DNA of 64,000 nt from Thalassobium sp. (GTDB lineage Bacteria; Pseudomonadota; Gammaproteobacteria; Pseudomonadales; Oceanobacteraceae): positions 186,001-250,000 of the forward strand of contig NVUW01000005.1 in assembly GCA_002733205.1 (NCBI GenBank), given 5' to 3'. Of this stretch, positions 52,187-61,423 are shown in pieces (the first letter of the stretch is position 1; each line of letters begins with the position of its first letter). The position numbers and the translations under genes were made by a program. Under the pieces are notes generated by a model. It saw only the letters and a list, made by a program, of their open reading frames with translations. It was not told the origin of the DNA and made no database searches.

Positions 52187-53191
52187 ATGTCCAAACAACA
52201 GAAAATCAGCATTCTGGTCGTCGTTCTGCTGCTGGCCGGTGGTTATTGGTGGTGGTGGCATCAGGGCCGTGAAGATACCGATAATGCGTATGTTAAAGCC
52301 GATATTGTGTCGCTGATGAGCCGCGTTGCCGGCACAGTAACAGCCACACCAGCGCCAGCTAACCGTCTGGTCGCCGAAGGTGATGTGCTGTTGCAGCTGG
52401 ATCCGGCGCTGTATCAGGCGCGTCTGGATGAGGCCAGGGCGGTGCAGGCGGAAGCAGAAGCGCGTCTGGTGCATCTGGCCGACCGTGAAAACGCCCAGCA
52501 ATCGCAGATTGTTGCCGCCCGTGCCAGCGTGGCTGCCGCCGATGCCGAATGGCGTCGCACGGTGCAGCAGGCTGATCGCTTGTTGCAGTTAATGGGTAAA
52601 CAATATGTGTCGCAGGATGATCTGGATGCCGCAGAGCTGAACAAAGCCGCAGCGCAGGCTCGATTGAATCAAGCTAAAGCACAACTGGCGGCTCAGCAGG
52701 CGAATCTGGTGACGCTGACCGGTGAGAAACCACAACTGGCGGCGGATGTGGCCAAGGCGGCGGCGGCGGTTAAACGGGCGCAGCTGGAGTTGGATTACAC
52801 CACCATTCGTGCGCCGCGTGCGGGGATTGTGACCAGCCGTCAGGTACAGGTGGGGCAGAGTGTTGAGCCGGGTATCCGCCTGCTCAGTCTGGTGACTCAG
52901 CCGATCTGGGTGTACGCCAACTTTAAGGAAACCCAGGTTGCCGATATGGCGGTTGGTCAGGCGGTGGATATTCATGTGGATGCGTTGGGTGGCAAGGTAC
53001 TCAAAGGCCATATCGACAGCTTCTTTGCTGCCACCGGCTCTGAATTTGCGTTGCTGCCGCCGCAGAATGCCACCGGTAATTTCACCAAAGTGATTCAGCG
53101 TTTGCCGGTAAAAATCCTGTTTGATGACGGTCAGGACCTGAGCGCGGTGCGTCCGGGCATGTCGTTGGAAGTGACGGTTTTTACTGAATGA
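52187..53191 (+). CDS. EmrA/HlyD-type membrane fusion protein
   Basis: This 334-residue protein has a single N-terminal membrane helix (ISILVVVLLLAGGYWWWW). The split lipoyl domain flanks a long coiled coil rich in Ala/Gln (about 75-190), as in EmrA. Typical segments are DNAYVKADIVSLMSRVAGTV, VAEGDVLLQLDP, LDYTTIRAPRAGIVTSRQVQVGQSVEPG and VWVYANFKETQ-like region. It links an inner-membrane MFS pump to an outer-membrane channel. Start 52187 is preferred to 52151. It overlaps the pump gene by 4 nt. The substrate range cannot be predicted. Confidence 0.92.
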   Translation: MSKQQKISILVVVLLLAGGYWWWWHQGREDTDNAYVKADIVSLMSRVAGTVTATPAPANRLVAEGDVLLQLDPALYQARLDEARAVQAEAEARLVHLADRENAQQSQIVAARASVAAADAEWRRTVQQADRLLQLMGKQYVSQDDLDAAELNKAAAQARLNQAKAQLAAQQANLVTLTGEKPQLAADVAKAAAAVKRAQLELDYTTIRAPRAGIVTSRQVQVGQSVEPGIRLLSLVTQPIWVYANFKETQVADMAVGQAVDIHVDALGGKVLKGHIDSFFAATGSEFALLPPQNATGNFTKVIQRLPVKILFDDGQDLSAVRPGMSLEVTVFTE

Positions 53192-54729
53192 GCGAGCGCT
53201 TTCCCAAGCACTGGCTGGCCATCAGTGGCGCTCTGCTGGGCGCCTTTATGGCCATTCTCGATATCCAGATTACCAACTCATCGCTGAAAGATATTCAGGC
53301 GGCGCTGGGCGCGACGCTGGAAGAATCTTCCTGGATTGCGACCTCGTATCTGGTCGCCGAGATGATCGCTATTCCGCTGTGTGGCTTCTTTGCTGCCTGG
53401 CTGTCGCCGCGGCGTTATCTGCTGTGGAACGGTACTGTATTTATTCTCGCCTCGCTGGCCTGTTCTTTTGCCTGGAACCTGGAGTCAATGATTGTCTTCC
53501 GCGCCGTGCAGGGCTTCAGCGGCGGCGCGCTGATTCCGATGGCCTTTACCCTGATTATTACGCTGCTGCCGCTGGATAAGCGTCCTTTGGGCATGGCGTT
53601 ATTTGGTGTTACCGCGACCTTCGCACCAACCATTGGTCCGACGCTGGGTGGCTGGCTGACGGAAGCCTTCAGCTGGCATTACATCTTCTATCTGAACGTT
53701 ATTCCCGGTATTGCCGTATTAATGTTGCTGGCAGCGGGTCTGGATAAAGAAGAAGGTGATCCGGGGCAGCTTAAAAAGATCGATCTGTTCGGCATGCTGA
53801 CCATGGCGCTTGGCCTGGGTTGTCTGGAAATTATGCTGGAAGAAGGCGCACGCGACGATTGGTTTGATGCCGAATATATCCGCTGGCTGGCGCTGGTGTC
53901 GGCCATGAGCCTGTTTTTGTTTGTGCGCAAACAGCTGACCACCGAGCACCCGCTGGTGGATCTGCGCCTGTTCCGCAGCCTCGATTTTTCTCTGGCTTGT
54001 GTGGCGTACTTTGTTCTGGGGGCGGGTTTATTCGGCTCGGTGTATCTGGTGCCTTTATATCTGGCCTCGGTGCACGACTATACGGCACTGGATATCGGCC
54101 TGGTATTAATGTGGGTCGGTTTTCCGCAGTTGCCTTTCTTTCCGCTGATTCCGCGTCTGCTGAAATTTATTGACGCCAAATATCTGGTAGCGTTCGGCTT
54201 CTTTGTGGTCGGCGGCAGTATGTGGATGAATATGCATATGAGTATCGACTTTAATGGCTCGTATCTTATTCCGGCACTGTTGGTTCGTGCATTGGGTCAG
54301 CCTTTTATTATGGTGCCGCTGTCGATTATGTCGGCGCAGAATCTTGATCCTAAAGACGCACCCTCGGCATCGACGCTGTTTAATGTGATGCGTAATCTGG
54401 GTGGTGCTGTGGGTATTGCCTTGCTGGCCACCTTGCTCTCAGAGCGTACCGATTATCATCTGGCTGAACTTAAGCAAACGCTGGTCAGCGGCAGCCAGAA
54501 CGTTATCGAATATATGCGCCTGTTAGGCGGTGCACTCGAAAGTGGCGGGGGCAGTGCCGACCAGAGTTATGGTGTGCTGATGAAAGAGGTCACGCAGCAG
54601 GCGATGGTGATGTCATATAACGAAGCTTTCTTTGTACTCGGCCTGGCGCTGATGGTGGCGGCGTTAGCATCGTTGGGTATCCGCTCAGCGGACAAGCAAG
54701 CCGCCGGAGCTGAAGCCGCCATGCACTGA
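53188..54729 (+). CDS. DHA2-family MFS efflux transporter (EmrB-type)
   Basis: This 513-residue protein has 14 membrane helices, the DHA2 count. It has MAILDIQITNSSLKDIQAALGA (motif D1), FRAVQGFSGGALIPMAFTLII, LGWLTEAF-like motif C after TFAPTIGPTLGG, and the C-terminal FNVMRNLGGAVGIALLATLL. This is the EmrB/QacA type of proton-coupled drug exporter. It forms a tripartite pump with the EmrA-like protein encoded just upstream (ATGA overlap); a TolC partner must be elsewhere. A strong terminator follows 33 bp after the stop. Confidence 0.93.
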   Translation: MSERFPKHWLAISGALLGAFMAILDIQITNSSLKDIQAALGATLEESSWIATSYLVAEMIAIPLCGFFAAWLSPRRYLLWNGTVFILASLACSFAWNLESMIVFRAVQGFSGGALIPMAFTLIITLLPLDKRPLGMALFGVTATFAPTIGPTLGGWLTEAFSWHYIFYLNVIPGIAVLMLLAAGLDKEEGDPGQLKKIDLFGMLTMALGLGCLEIMLEEGARDDWFDAEYIRWLALVSAMSLFLFVRKQLTTEHPLVDLRLFRSLDFSLACVAYFVLGAGLFGSVYLVPLYLASVHDYTALDIGLVLMWVGFPQLPFFPLIPRLLKFIDAKYLVAFGFFVVGGSMWMNMHMSIDFNGSYLIPALLVRALGQPFIMVPLSIMSAQNLDPKDAPSASTLFNVMRNLGGAVGIALLATLLSERTDYHLAELKQTLVSGSQNVIEYMRLLGGALESGGGSADQSYGVLMKEVTQQAMVMSYNEAFFVLGLALMVAALASLGIRSADKQAAGAEAAMH

Positions 54730-54761
54730 GAATACGTTATTAATATTGGTACGTTAATACC

Positions 54762-54789
54762 AGCCGGCAGCACTCCTGCCGGCTTTTTT
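54762..54789 (+). terminator. Rho-independent terminator of the efflux operon
   Basis: AGCCGGCAG-cactc-CTGCCGGCT followed by TTTTTT. A strong stem with T-run. Confidence 0.9.
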
Positions 54790-55345
54790 ATGGGCGCTAT
54801 ACCGTCGCGCCCGGCACTGTGGTCAGAAACTATTAAAAGACGGAGTGCCTTTTCCGCTTGCTTCTTCAGGCTGCTTTGTCTCTCTTGTGACCGTGACGAT
54901 TGCTATCGTTACATTCTCTGGTGGTTATGTATTGCTTCCCTATGATGGCGTTAATAAATGGGAGGAAGTGGAAGTAAGGGCAGTAATATGAAAGTCGCTC
55001 TGATTCCTAAGTGTTAAGTTTGTCATCTGTATTGACTTCGATATTAATAGTGTGTCCTGAATGGTGAGTTAATTTGGCTTTATGAGTGATTGCAATTTCA
55101 GTATTTTTTACAATCAGCAACTATTTGTCGAATAAGTTACACAAATGTAACTTTTTTAAGATCTGCTTCTGGCCTTAGTGGAGAGCTCTGGTTAATATCC
55201 GCGCCGTTGAGGACATTGTTATAACGATTATTCTAAAGCCGCTGATGGCAAACGATGTACCAGGCCTGCTCATTCGGATTTCTCAGATAAGTTAAATCCG
55301 GGCGACAGGTCCCCAGTTTTTTAGCAGGGCTAAAAGGATTTTATC
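54790..55345. promoter_or_regulatory. Long leader region of the MMPL-UbiA-HMGR operon
   Basis: About 550 bases with no confident gene. AAGTTACA-caaa-TGTAACTT (55134-55153) is a perfect 8-bp inverted repeat followed by Ts; it may be a TetR-type operator or a weak terminator. A GTG-started frame of 48 codons at 54845-54991 encodes a hydrophobic peptide but lacks support. Confidence 0.35.
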
Positions 55346-57643
55346 GTGTCATTCTCACTGCGTTATCCATGGGCGGTTATTGTTACCGTTATGGCGTTAA
55401 TTGTCGGTCTGGCAGCAGGTGCAGGAAAGCTGTCATTTGTGTCAGATTTTCGCGTTTATTTCAGTGCGGACAATCCGCAACTATTAAGCTTTGAACAGCT
55501 TGAGCAGGATTTTAATAAGCAGGATACGCTGACGTTTCTGCTGCAGCCGACATCGTCGGCCACTGTGCTGGATTCCCGTGCGCTAAATGAAATTGCACAG
55601 CTTACTCAAGCTGCCTGGAAAATTCCCTACGCCCGTCGGGTGGATTCCCTTACCAATTATCAGCGTATTCAATCGGCTGGCGATAATATTACGATTGATG
55701 ATTTTTATCGGCCAGAGCAAGCGTCTGCTTGGGATATGGCGAGCGAGTTGGAATATGTCCGTACGCAACCCGATTTACTCAATCGTCTGGTTAATAAAGA
55801 TGGCGATCTGGCGTTAATTATTGTCAGCCTGTCATTACCGGACGGTGATGAAAAAGCAACCGCCGAACTGGTCGCCTATACCCGTGAATTACTCGCTGAA
55901 ACTGACCTGCAACATCTGGATGTACAGTTGTTTGGTACGGCGATTATTAACCTGGCACTGGCTGAAGCGGTAGAGCGCGATATGGCAGCGTTAATTCCAG
56001 CCAGTTATCTGCTGATTTTTGCCGGTATCTTTTTTCTGACCCGCTCTCTGGCCGGTACGGTTCTGGCATTAACGCTGACCTTGCTCAGCGTGGTGGCTAC
56101 CTTTGGTGCGTTGGGCTGGGCAGGAAGTCTGGGGCTGACCACGGCACGCCTGACTCCGGTGGTGGGTGTGGTGCCATCGATGATTATGATTATTGTCATT
56201 GCCGACTGTCTGCACATTCTGGCGACTTACCAACACGGCCTGCGCAGCGGTATGAATAAAATACCGGCGTTGCAGCAAGCGGTTACATCCAATATCCGTC
56301 CGGTGTGGATTACTTCTATTACCACTGCGCTTGGTTTGTTGTGTCTTAATTTCAGTGAGTCACCACCGTACCGCGATCTGGGTAATTTAGTGGCTTTTGC
56401 CGCATTGCTGGCGGCGGTACTGAGTCTGACGCTTTTTATTGCCGCCCTGCGGGTACTGCCGCAACCGAAAATACAGCCTGGGCGTGCGCTGGCCCATCCC
56501 GGTCAATGGCTCAGTGGTCTATTGCTGACATTCTGGCAGCGGGTACTGCAGCCGCACCCGCGGGCGTTGCTGCTGGGGGCCGTTATTGTGTCGGCTATTC
56601 TGGCCGCTGGTGTCAGTCAGCTTAAATTTAATGAGCAGTGGCATCAGTATTACGATGAGTCGTTTGCAGTGCGGCAGGCGCTGGATCTGCAGAACGATAA
56701 ACTGAACGGCGTTAATTTTATTCAATACCGCATCGCGGCACAGGATGGCGGCTCGCTGTACCGTAGCGAACCTATGCAACAGTTGCAGCAACTGGCTGAG
56801 CATCTGGAAACCTTTGCCGAAGTCGGCTTTGTTGACAGCCTGCATCAGCCCTTACTGACGCTGAATCAGGCGTTGCATGATGGCGATCATCATTACTACA
56901 AAATCCCCGACACCGATCAGCAGGTTGCTCAGGCAATGTTGCTGTATGAAATGTCTTTGCCATTTGGCATGGGGCTGAATGAACGGCTGAATATTGATCA
57001 GACCGCCAGCCGTTTTACCGTGCATTTATTTAAGCGTACCTCGCGTGAATTGGTGGCCTTTGATCAGGCACTGCTTAACTGGGCGGCAGAACATACTCCG
57101 GCGCTGAGTATCGCTCCGGGCAGTGGTCTGGATATGGTGTTCGCCCAGATTTCTGACCGCAACAGCATCAGCCTGTTTCAGGGCACATTACTGGCGCTGG
57201 TATTAATTTCGGCCGTTATGATGCTGGTGTTGCGTTCGGTGCGTCTGGGGCTGATTAGTCTGGTGCCGAATTTACTGCCGGCACTGCTGGCTTATGGTAT
57301 CTGGGGTTATATCAGTGGCCATGTCGATCTGGGGCTGAGCATTGTTGCCTGTATGAGTCTTGGCCTGGTGGTTGATGACACCGTGCATTTTCTTGCCAAG
57401 TATCGCAGCGCCCGCGCCAGAGGGGAAAGTACCGAAGCGGCCATCGAATACGCATTTTCTACCGTTGGCGTCGCCATGATTATTACCAGCCTGGTGCTGG
57501 CTGCCGGTTTTGCCTTGTTGCTGTTGTCACCTTTCTCGCCGACCTGGGGCATGGGTGGATTAATGGCGCTGACGGTTATGGTCGCCTTACTGGCTGACCT
57601 TATTCTTTTACCTTTGTTGCTGATGCTGTTGGATCGCGACTGA
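55346..57643 (+). CDS. MMPL/RND-superfamily lipid exporter
   Basis: This 765-residue protein has the two-times-six helix layout of MMPL/HpnN-type exporters: helix 1, a periplasmic domain (about 30-215), helices 2-6 with MIMIIVIADCLHILATYQHGL (Asp proton-relay helix) and later a second periplasmic domain, then LSIVACMSLGLVVDDTVHFLAKYRSARARG. The paired IADC and VDDT motifs are family signatures. Such proteins move lipids, hopanoids or polyketides across or out of the inner membrane. It starts with GTG preceded by AAGGA. The UbiA and HMGR genes follow, so its cargo may be the product of that pathway. Confidence 0.85.
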   Translation: MSFSLRYPWAVIVTVMALIVGLAAGAGKLSFVSDFRVYFSADNPQLLSFEQLEQDFNKQDTLTFLLQPTSSATVLDSRALNEIAQLTQAAWKIPYARRVDSLTNYQRIQSAGDNITIDDFYRPEQASAWDMASELEYVRTQPDLLNRLVNKDGDLALIIVSLSLPDGDEKATAELVAYTRELLAETDLQHLDVQLFGTAIINLALAEAVERDMAALIPASYLLIFAGIFFLTRSLAGTVLALTLTLLSVVATFGALGWAGSLGLTTARLTPVVGVVPSMIMIIVIADCLHILATYQHGLRSGMNKIPALQQAVTSNIRPVWITSITTALGLLCLNFSESPPYRDLGNLVAFAALLAAVLSLTLFIAALRVLPQPKIQPGRALAHPGQWLSGLLLTFWQRVLQPHPRALLLGAVIVSAILAAGVSQLKFNEQWHQYYDESFAVRQALDLQNDKLNGVNFIQYRIAAQDGGSLYRSEPMQQLQQLAEHLETFAEVGFVDSLHQPLLTLNQALHDGDHHYYKIPDTDQQVAQAMLLYEMSLPFGMGLNERLNIDQTASRFTVHLFKRTSRELVAFDQALLNWAAEHTPALSIAPGSGLDMVFAQISDRNSISLFQGTLLALVLISAVMMLVLRSVRLGLISLVPNLLPALLAYGIWGYISGHVDLGLSIVACMSLGLVVDDTVHFLAKYRSARARGESTEAAIEYAFSTVGVAMIITSLVLAAGFALLLLSPFSPTWGMGGLMALTVMVALLADLILLPLLLMLLDRD

Positions 57644-57689
57644 CTTTTTCTGATTTTCCTGTTTCTTAAAATTGAACTGAGAGCTCTCT

Positions 57690-58652
57690 ATGACTAACTC
57701 TGCTGTTATTGCCGGCGAGCCATTGCTGCGCCGTATTCGTGCCTGGATGGACGAACGTTTCCCGTTTGCCAATGCCTTGCTGTTTTTTATTCTCTACCTG
57801 GTCACCGCCACTGTGGTTCGTGCCAGTCAGGGTGAATGGTTTTTTAACTGGAGCGATATTGTTGCCTGTCTGATTACCTGGTCGTTATTTTTAACCATCC
57901 GTATTTTTGATGAACATAAAGATTACGAGCTGGATGTTAAAAACCATCCGCAACGTGTATTGCAGAGTGGTCGTATTACCCTGATGCACCTGAAAGGTCT
58001 GGGCATTATTGCGGTAATTGCCCAGCTGTTGTGGAGCCTGTTTCTGGGTACCGATGCCCTGATCGTCTGGGCCGTGATGTTTGTTTACCTGTGTTTAATG
58101 GGCGCAGAGTTTTTCTGTGGCGCCTGGCTGGAAAAACGTCTGCTGCTGTATGCCCTGAGTCATATGGCGATTATGCCGCTGATAGTGCTCTGGCTGGCGG
58201 CAATGGCGCAACCACAATTGCCGTTAATGCAGTTACTGAACTCGGCACCTTTAATGGCCATGATGAGCCTGGCGTTTATCAGCGGCTTCTGTTTTGAAAT
58301 TACCCGTAAAACCCGTGGCCCGGAAGAAGAGCGTGACACCGTTGATTCTTACTCGCGCATTCTTGGTGTGCAGGGCGCGGCCAATCTGGTCATCGTATTG
58401 GTCTGCGCCATGGTGATTAACCAGCTGGTATTGCTGTGGCTGCTGGACGTTGCAGTATTAGCCGTTTATGCCGTGCTGCTTATTCTGGTATTGGCGTTAG
58501 CACTGAAAGCCATTATTCAATTCAAAAAAGCACCCCATGAGAGTGGTCGCGAAAATAACGAAAAAGCCGTGGCATTAACCATGCTGCTTGGTTATCTGGT
58601 GGTCATTATCGCCGCTGCATTACACATTCACCTGCTGGGAGCGAGCGCATGA
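57690..58652 (+). CDS. UbiA-superfamily prenyltransferase
   Basis: This 320-residue protein has about eight to nine membrane helices and the two Asp-rich UbiA motifs: RIFDEHKDYELDVKNHPQRV (like NxxxDxxxD) and EITRKTRGPEEERDTVDSYS in the second site. These bind the prenyl diphosphate through magnesium. It would transfer a prenyl chain to an aromatic or alcohol acceptor in the inner membrane. Its sequence is not UbiA, MenA or CyoE by eye, so it is probably an accessory member. It lies 46 bp after the MMPL gene and overlaps the HMGR fusion by 4 nt, so it is part of the operon. Confidence 0.8.
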   Translation: MTNSAVIAGEPLLRRIRAWMDERFPFANALLFFILYLVTATVVRASQGEWFFNWSDIVACLITWSLFLTIRIFDEHKDYELDVKNHPQRVLQSGRITLMHLKGLGIIAVIAQLLWSLFLGTDALIVWAVMFVYLCLMGAEFFCGAWLEKRLLLYALSHMAIMPLIVLWLAAMAQPQLPLMQLLNSAPLMAMMSLAFISGFCFEITRKTRGPEEERDTVDSYSRILGVQGAANLVIVLVCAMVINQLVLLWLLDVAVLAVYAVLLILVLALALKAIIQFKKAPHESGRENNEKAVALTMLLGYLVVIIAAALHIHLLGASA

Positions 58653-61423
58653 AAAAAGCACGCGTATATACCACACAAGCCCGTTATGAATTCAGCAATG
58701 AACATCAGGCAACCGTCAGCCTGCAGTGTGGCGAAAACTGGCGTAACGCCGAAGCGGTAGATGTTTCCAAAAGTCATTTATGCGTGTTGGCCGAGCCCTG
58801 CGAACAATGGCAGCTGGATGCTGCCTTTACCACGGTGACTCTGGTTCTGGCTGACAAAGAGTATGTGCTGCGCGATTTAATCATCAGCAAACTGGAGGTC
58901 GCGCAGAATTCTAAATTATGGCGTCTGGTATTGCGCAACGAGACAGATAGTGAAAACGCTGCGGAAAACAGTCGCCAGTTATGGCAGCTCAGCTATGCCC
59001 TGCGTCAGCGTGCAGCAGAAGATGATGGCCGTTTATACGACGAACTGACCTTGCCGAAAGTACCGGCGCGGGGGTTATACACCGAAGACGCCCGTCAGGA
59101 ACGTCTGAGTTTTGTCCGTAATGAAACCGGTGCGGCGATGGAGCGTGTGGCCGATATCACCCTCGATCCGAAAGCGCTTGTCAGTAATATCGAAGCGTTA
59201 ATCGGCACCGTCGAAATTCCGGTCGGTGTGGCCGGGCCACTGCATATTCGCGGTGAGCACGCGAACGGTTTATTTTATGCGCCGATGGCAACCTCTGAAG
59301 GCGCACTGGTGGCGTCGGCTACCCGTGGTGCAACGGCTATTTCCCGTGCCGGTGGTGTCAATGTGCGGGTACTCGGTCAGCGTATGTTGCGTGTACCGAT
59401 CTTTGTATTAAGCGATTTATCCTCGGCGCTATTTTTTGCCGAATGGGTCAAAGATCATCAGCACGAAATTGCCGCCCAAACCCGTAAATATTCAAACTAC
59501 GCCAATCTGGTGGAAGTGCATACCGAATTAATGGGCCGCACGGTGCACGTACAGTTTGTGTATGAAACCGGTGATGCTGCGGGTCAGAATATGACCACCA
59601 CCTGCACCTGGCAGGCATGCCAGTGGATTCTGGCTGAAATGCGTGCCTTTGAAGGCATCGAGTTTGAAAACTTTATGGTTGAGGCCAACCTCTCCAACGA
59701 TAAAAAAGTAACTTATAACTCTTTTCTGCGTGGCCGTGGGGTGCGGGTACTGGCTGAAACCGTACTCAGTGATGATGTCTGCCGCAAAGTATTAAAAGTC
59801 AGCGCGCGCGAACTTTTTACCGCTTATAACCACTTCGTTGGCGGCAGTATTGCGTCCGGTATGGTTGGCCTGAATATTAATATCGCCAACGTTATTGGTG
59901 CGATGTTTACCGCTACCGGTCAGGACATTGCCTGTGTGCACGAATCGGCCATCGGCCAGCTGCATATGGAAATGACCGATGATAATGCGATTTACGCCAC
60001 GCTGCGTCTGCCAAGTCTGGTGGTCGGTACGGTCGGCGGCGGTACCAGTTTGCCGCAGCAGAAAGAATGCCTGCAGATGATTGGCTGTGCCGGTCCTGGC
60101 TGTGCGCATAAACTGGCTGAAGTGATTGCCGGTTACTGTCTGGCACTGGATTTATCCACGCTGTCGGCCATTGCCAGTGATCAGTTTGCCCGTGCCCACG
60201 AAAAACTCGGCCGTAACCGCCCGGTAGAATGGTTAAAACTCGGTGATTTAAATCCGGAGTTTTTCAGCCGCGCATTATCACAGGGCTTAAACCGCAACGT
60301 GCAGGTCAGCGCGCAGCAGAGTCTGACGTTGTCGGGTAAAGGCAGCAGCATTATTACCGAACTGACAGCGCATAAAATTAATAAGCTGGTTGGTCATTAT
60401 CCGTTCCGTCTGACACTGGACGATGCCGATCAGACACTGGATGTGATGGTAAAAGTAAAGCCGCTGGATGACGAAGTTATCCTGATGCTTAACTCTATGG
60501 CGTCGATGTGTGATGCGCGTCTGGCGCATGCCTATAACGAATTCCGCAAACATGTCGGCTTCCGTGGTTGTCATGTGCGTGAGCTGGAAGTGATGGCGCA
60601 GCAGGATGAACGTTTCCGCCGTGTTGCTCCGACCACTTATATGGCCTGGGCCGATGCCTCACGTGAAGCCTATGTCATTGTGCAGGAATATCTCGACGGT
60701 CTGGAATTAATGGATTCCGCCGACGATACCTCCGGCTGGACGACCGAGCATTTTAATGCCGCCGTGGATGGCATTGCTCAGGTCCACAGCATCTGGCTGA
60801 ACCGTGAAGACGAACTGCTGGCGCAAGACTGGATTTGTGATGCACCGACCAGCGCCAATATGCTGGAAAAAACCCGTCTGTGGGAAATGCTCGGTGCGCA
60901 CGCGCAACAGGAATTTCCGGAATGGTTCAGCGCTGATGATATGGTTCGTTTCCGCGATCGGGTGTACAGCATGGAGCAGTGGTATCCCGAATTGGATGCG
61001 TTGCCAAAAACCCTGATCCATAACGACTTTAACCCACGCAATATTGCTTTCCGCCGTCAGGGTGATGAACTGACGCTGTGTGCTTATGACTGGGAACTGG
61101 CGACCGTTCAGGCCCCGCAACACGATCTTGCCGAGTTATTAACCTTTGCACTGACGCCGGATTTTGATCCGCAAATGGTAGAAGATCTTATTGAACGTCA
61201 CCGGGTGCAGTTGGAGCAGGCGGCGGGCGTGACGCTCGATGCCGCACAATGGCGTTACGGTTTTACTCTGTCGCTGTGGGATTTAACAGTTAACCGTATG
61301 CCGATGTACATCATGGCGCATACCTTCCGCCATTATCCGTTTATGGAGCGGGTGGTAAGTACTTTCCGTCGTTTGCTGGATCTGGAAATTCAGCGTCTGC
61401 AAAACGGAGATCAAAGCCTGTGA
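58649..61423 (+). CDS. HMG-CoA reductase fused to an APH-type kinase domain
   Basis: This 924-residue protein has three parts. Residues 1 to about 120 may be a degenerate PilZ-like domain (AEAVDVSKSHLCVLAEP). Residues about 130-560 are a class I-like HMG-CoA reductase: EIPVGVAGPL (189-198), MATSEGALVASATRGATAI, ETGDAAGQNMTT, LSNDKKVTYNS with catalytic Lys, TGQDIACVHESAIGQ, GTVGGGTSLP (from 460) and the late His in ARAHEKLGRNRP. The C-terminal part is an aminoglycoside-phosphotransferase-like kinase: IHNDFNPRN (from about H791) and CAYDWELA (D814). It would make mevalonate and perhaps phosphorylate a downstream alcohol. Such a fusion is unusual. It overlaps the next gene by 4 nt. Confidence 0.85.
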   Translation: MKKARVYTTQARYEFSNEHQATVSLQCGENWRNAEAVDVSKSHLCVLAEPCEQWQLDAAFTTVTLVLADKEYVLRDLIISKLEVAQNSKLWRLVLRNETDSENAAENSRQLWQLSYALRQRAAEDDGRLYDELTLPKVPARGLYTEDARQERLSFVRNETGAAMERVADITLDPKALVSNIEALIGTVEIPVGVAGPLHIRGEHANGLFYAPMATSEGALVASATRGATAISRAGGVNVRVLGQRMLRVPIFVLSDLSSALFFAEWVKDHQHEIAAQTRKYSNYANLVEVHTELMGRTVHVQFVYETGDAAGQNMTTTCTWQACQWILAEMRAFEGIEFENFMVEANLSNDKKVTYNSFLRGRGVRVLAETVLSDDVCRKVLKVSARELFTAYNHFVGGSIASGMVGLNINIANVIGAMFTATGQDIACVHESAIGQLHMEMTDDNAIYATLRLPSLVVGTVGGGTSLPQQKECLQMIGCAGPGCAHKLAEVIAGYCLALDLSTLSAIASDQFARAHEKLGRNRPVEWLKLGDLNPEFFSRALSQGLNRNVQVSAQQSLTLSGKGSSIITELTAHKINKLVGHYPFRLTLDDADQTLDVMVKVKPLDDEVILMLNSMASMCDARLAHAYNEFRKHVGFRGCHVRELEVMAQQDERFRRVAPTTYMAWADASREAYVIVQEYLDGLELMDSADDTSGWTTEHFNAAVDGIAQVHSIWLNREDELLAQDWICDAPTSANMLEKTRLWEMLGAHAQQEFPEWFSADDMVRFRDRVYSMEQWYPELDALPKTLIHNDFNPRNIAFRRQGDELTLCAYDWELATVQAPQHDLAELLTFALTPDFDPQMVEDLIERHRVQLEQAAGVTLDAAQWRYGFTLSLWDLTVNRMPMYIMAHTFRHYPFMERVVSTFRRLLDLEIQRLQNGDQSL

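Noticed and set aside
54845..54991. GTG-started 48-codon hydrophobic ORF in the operon leader
   Set aside because: Short, no convincing ribosome binding site; kept only as a note on the intergenic region.
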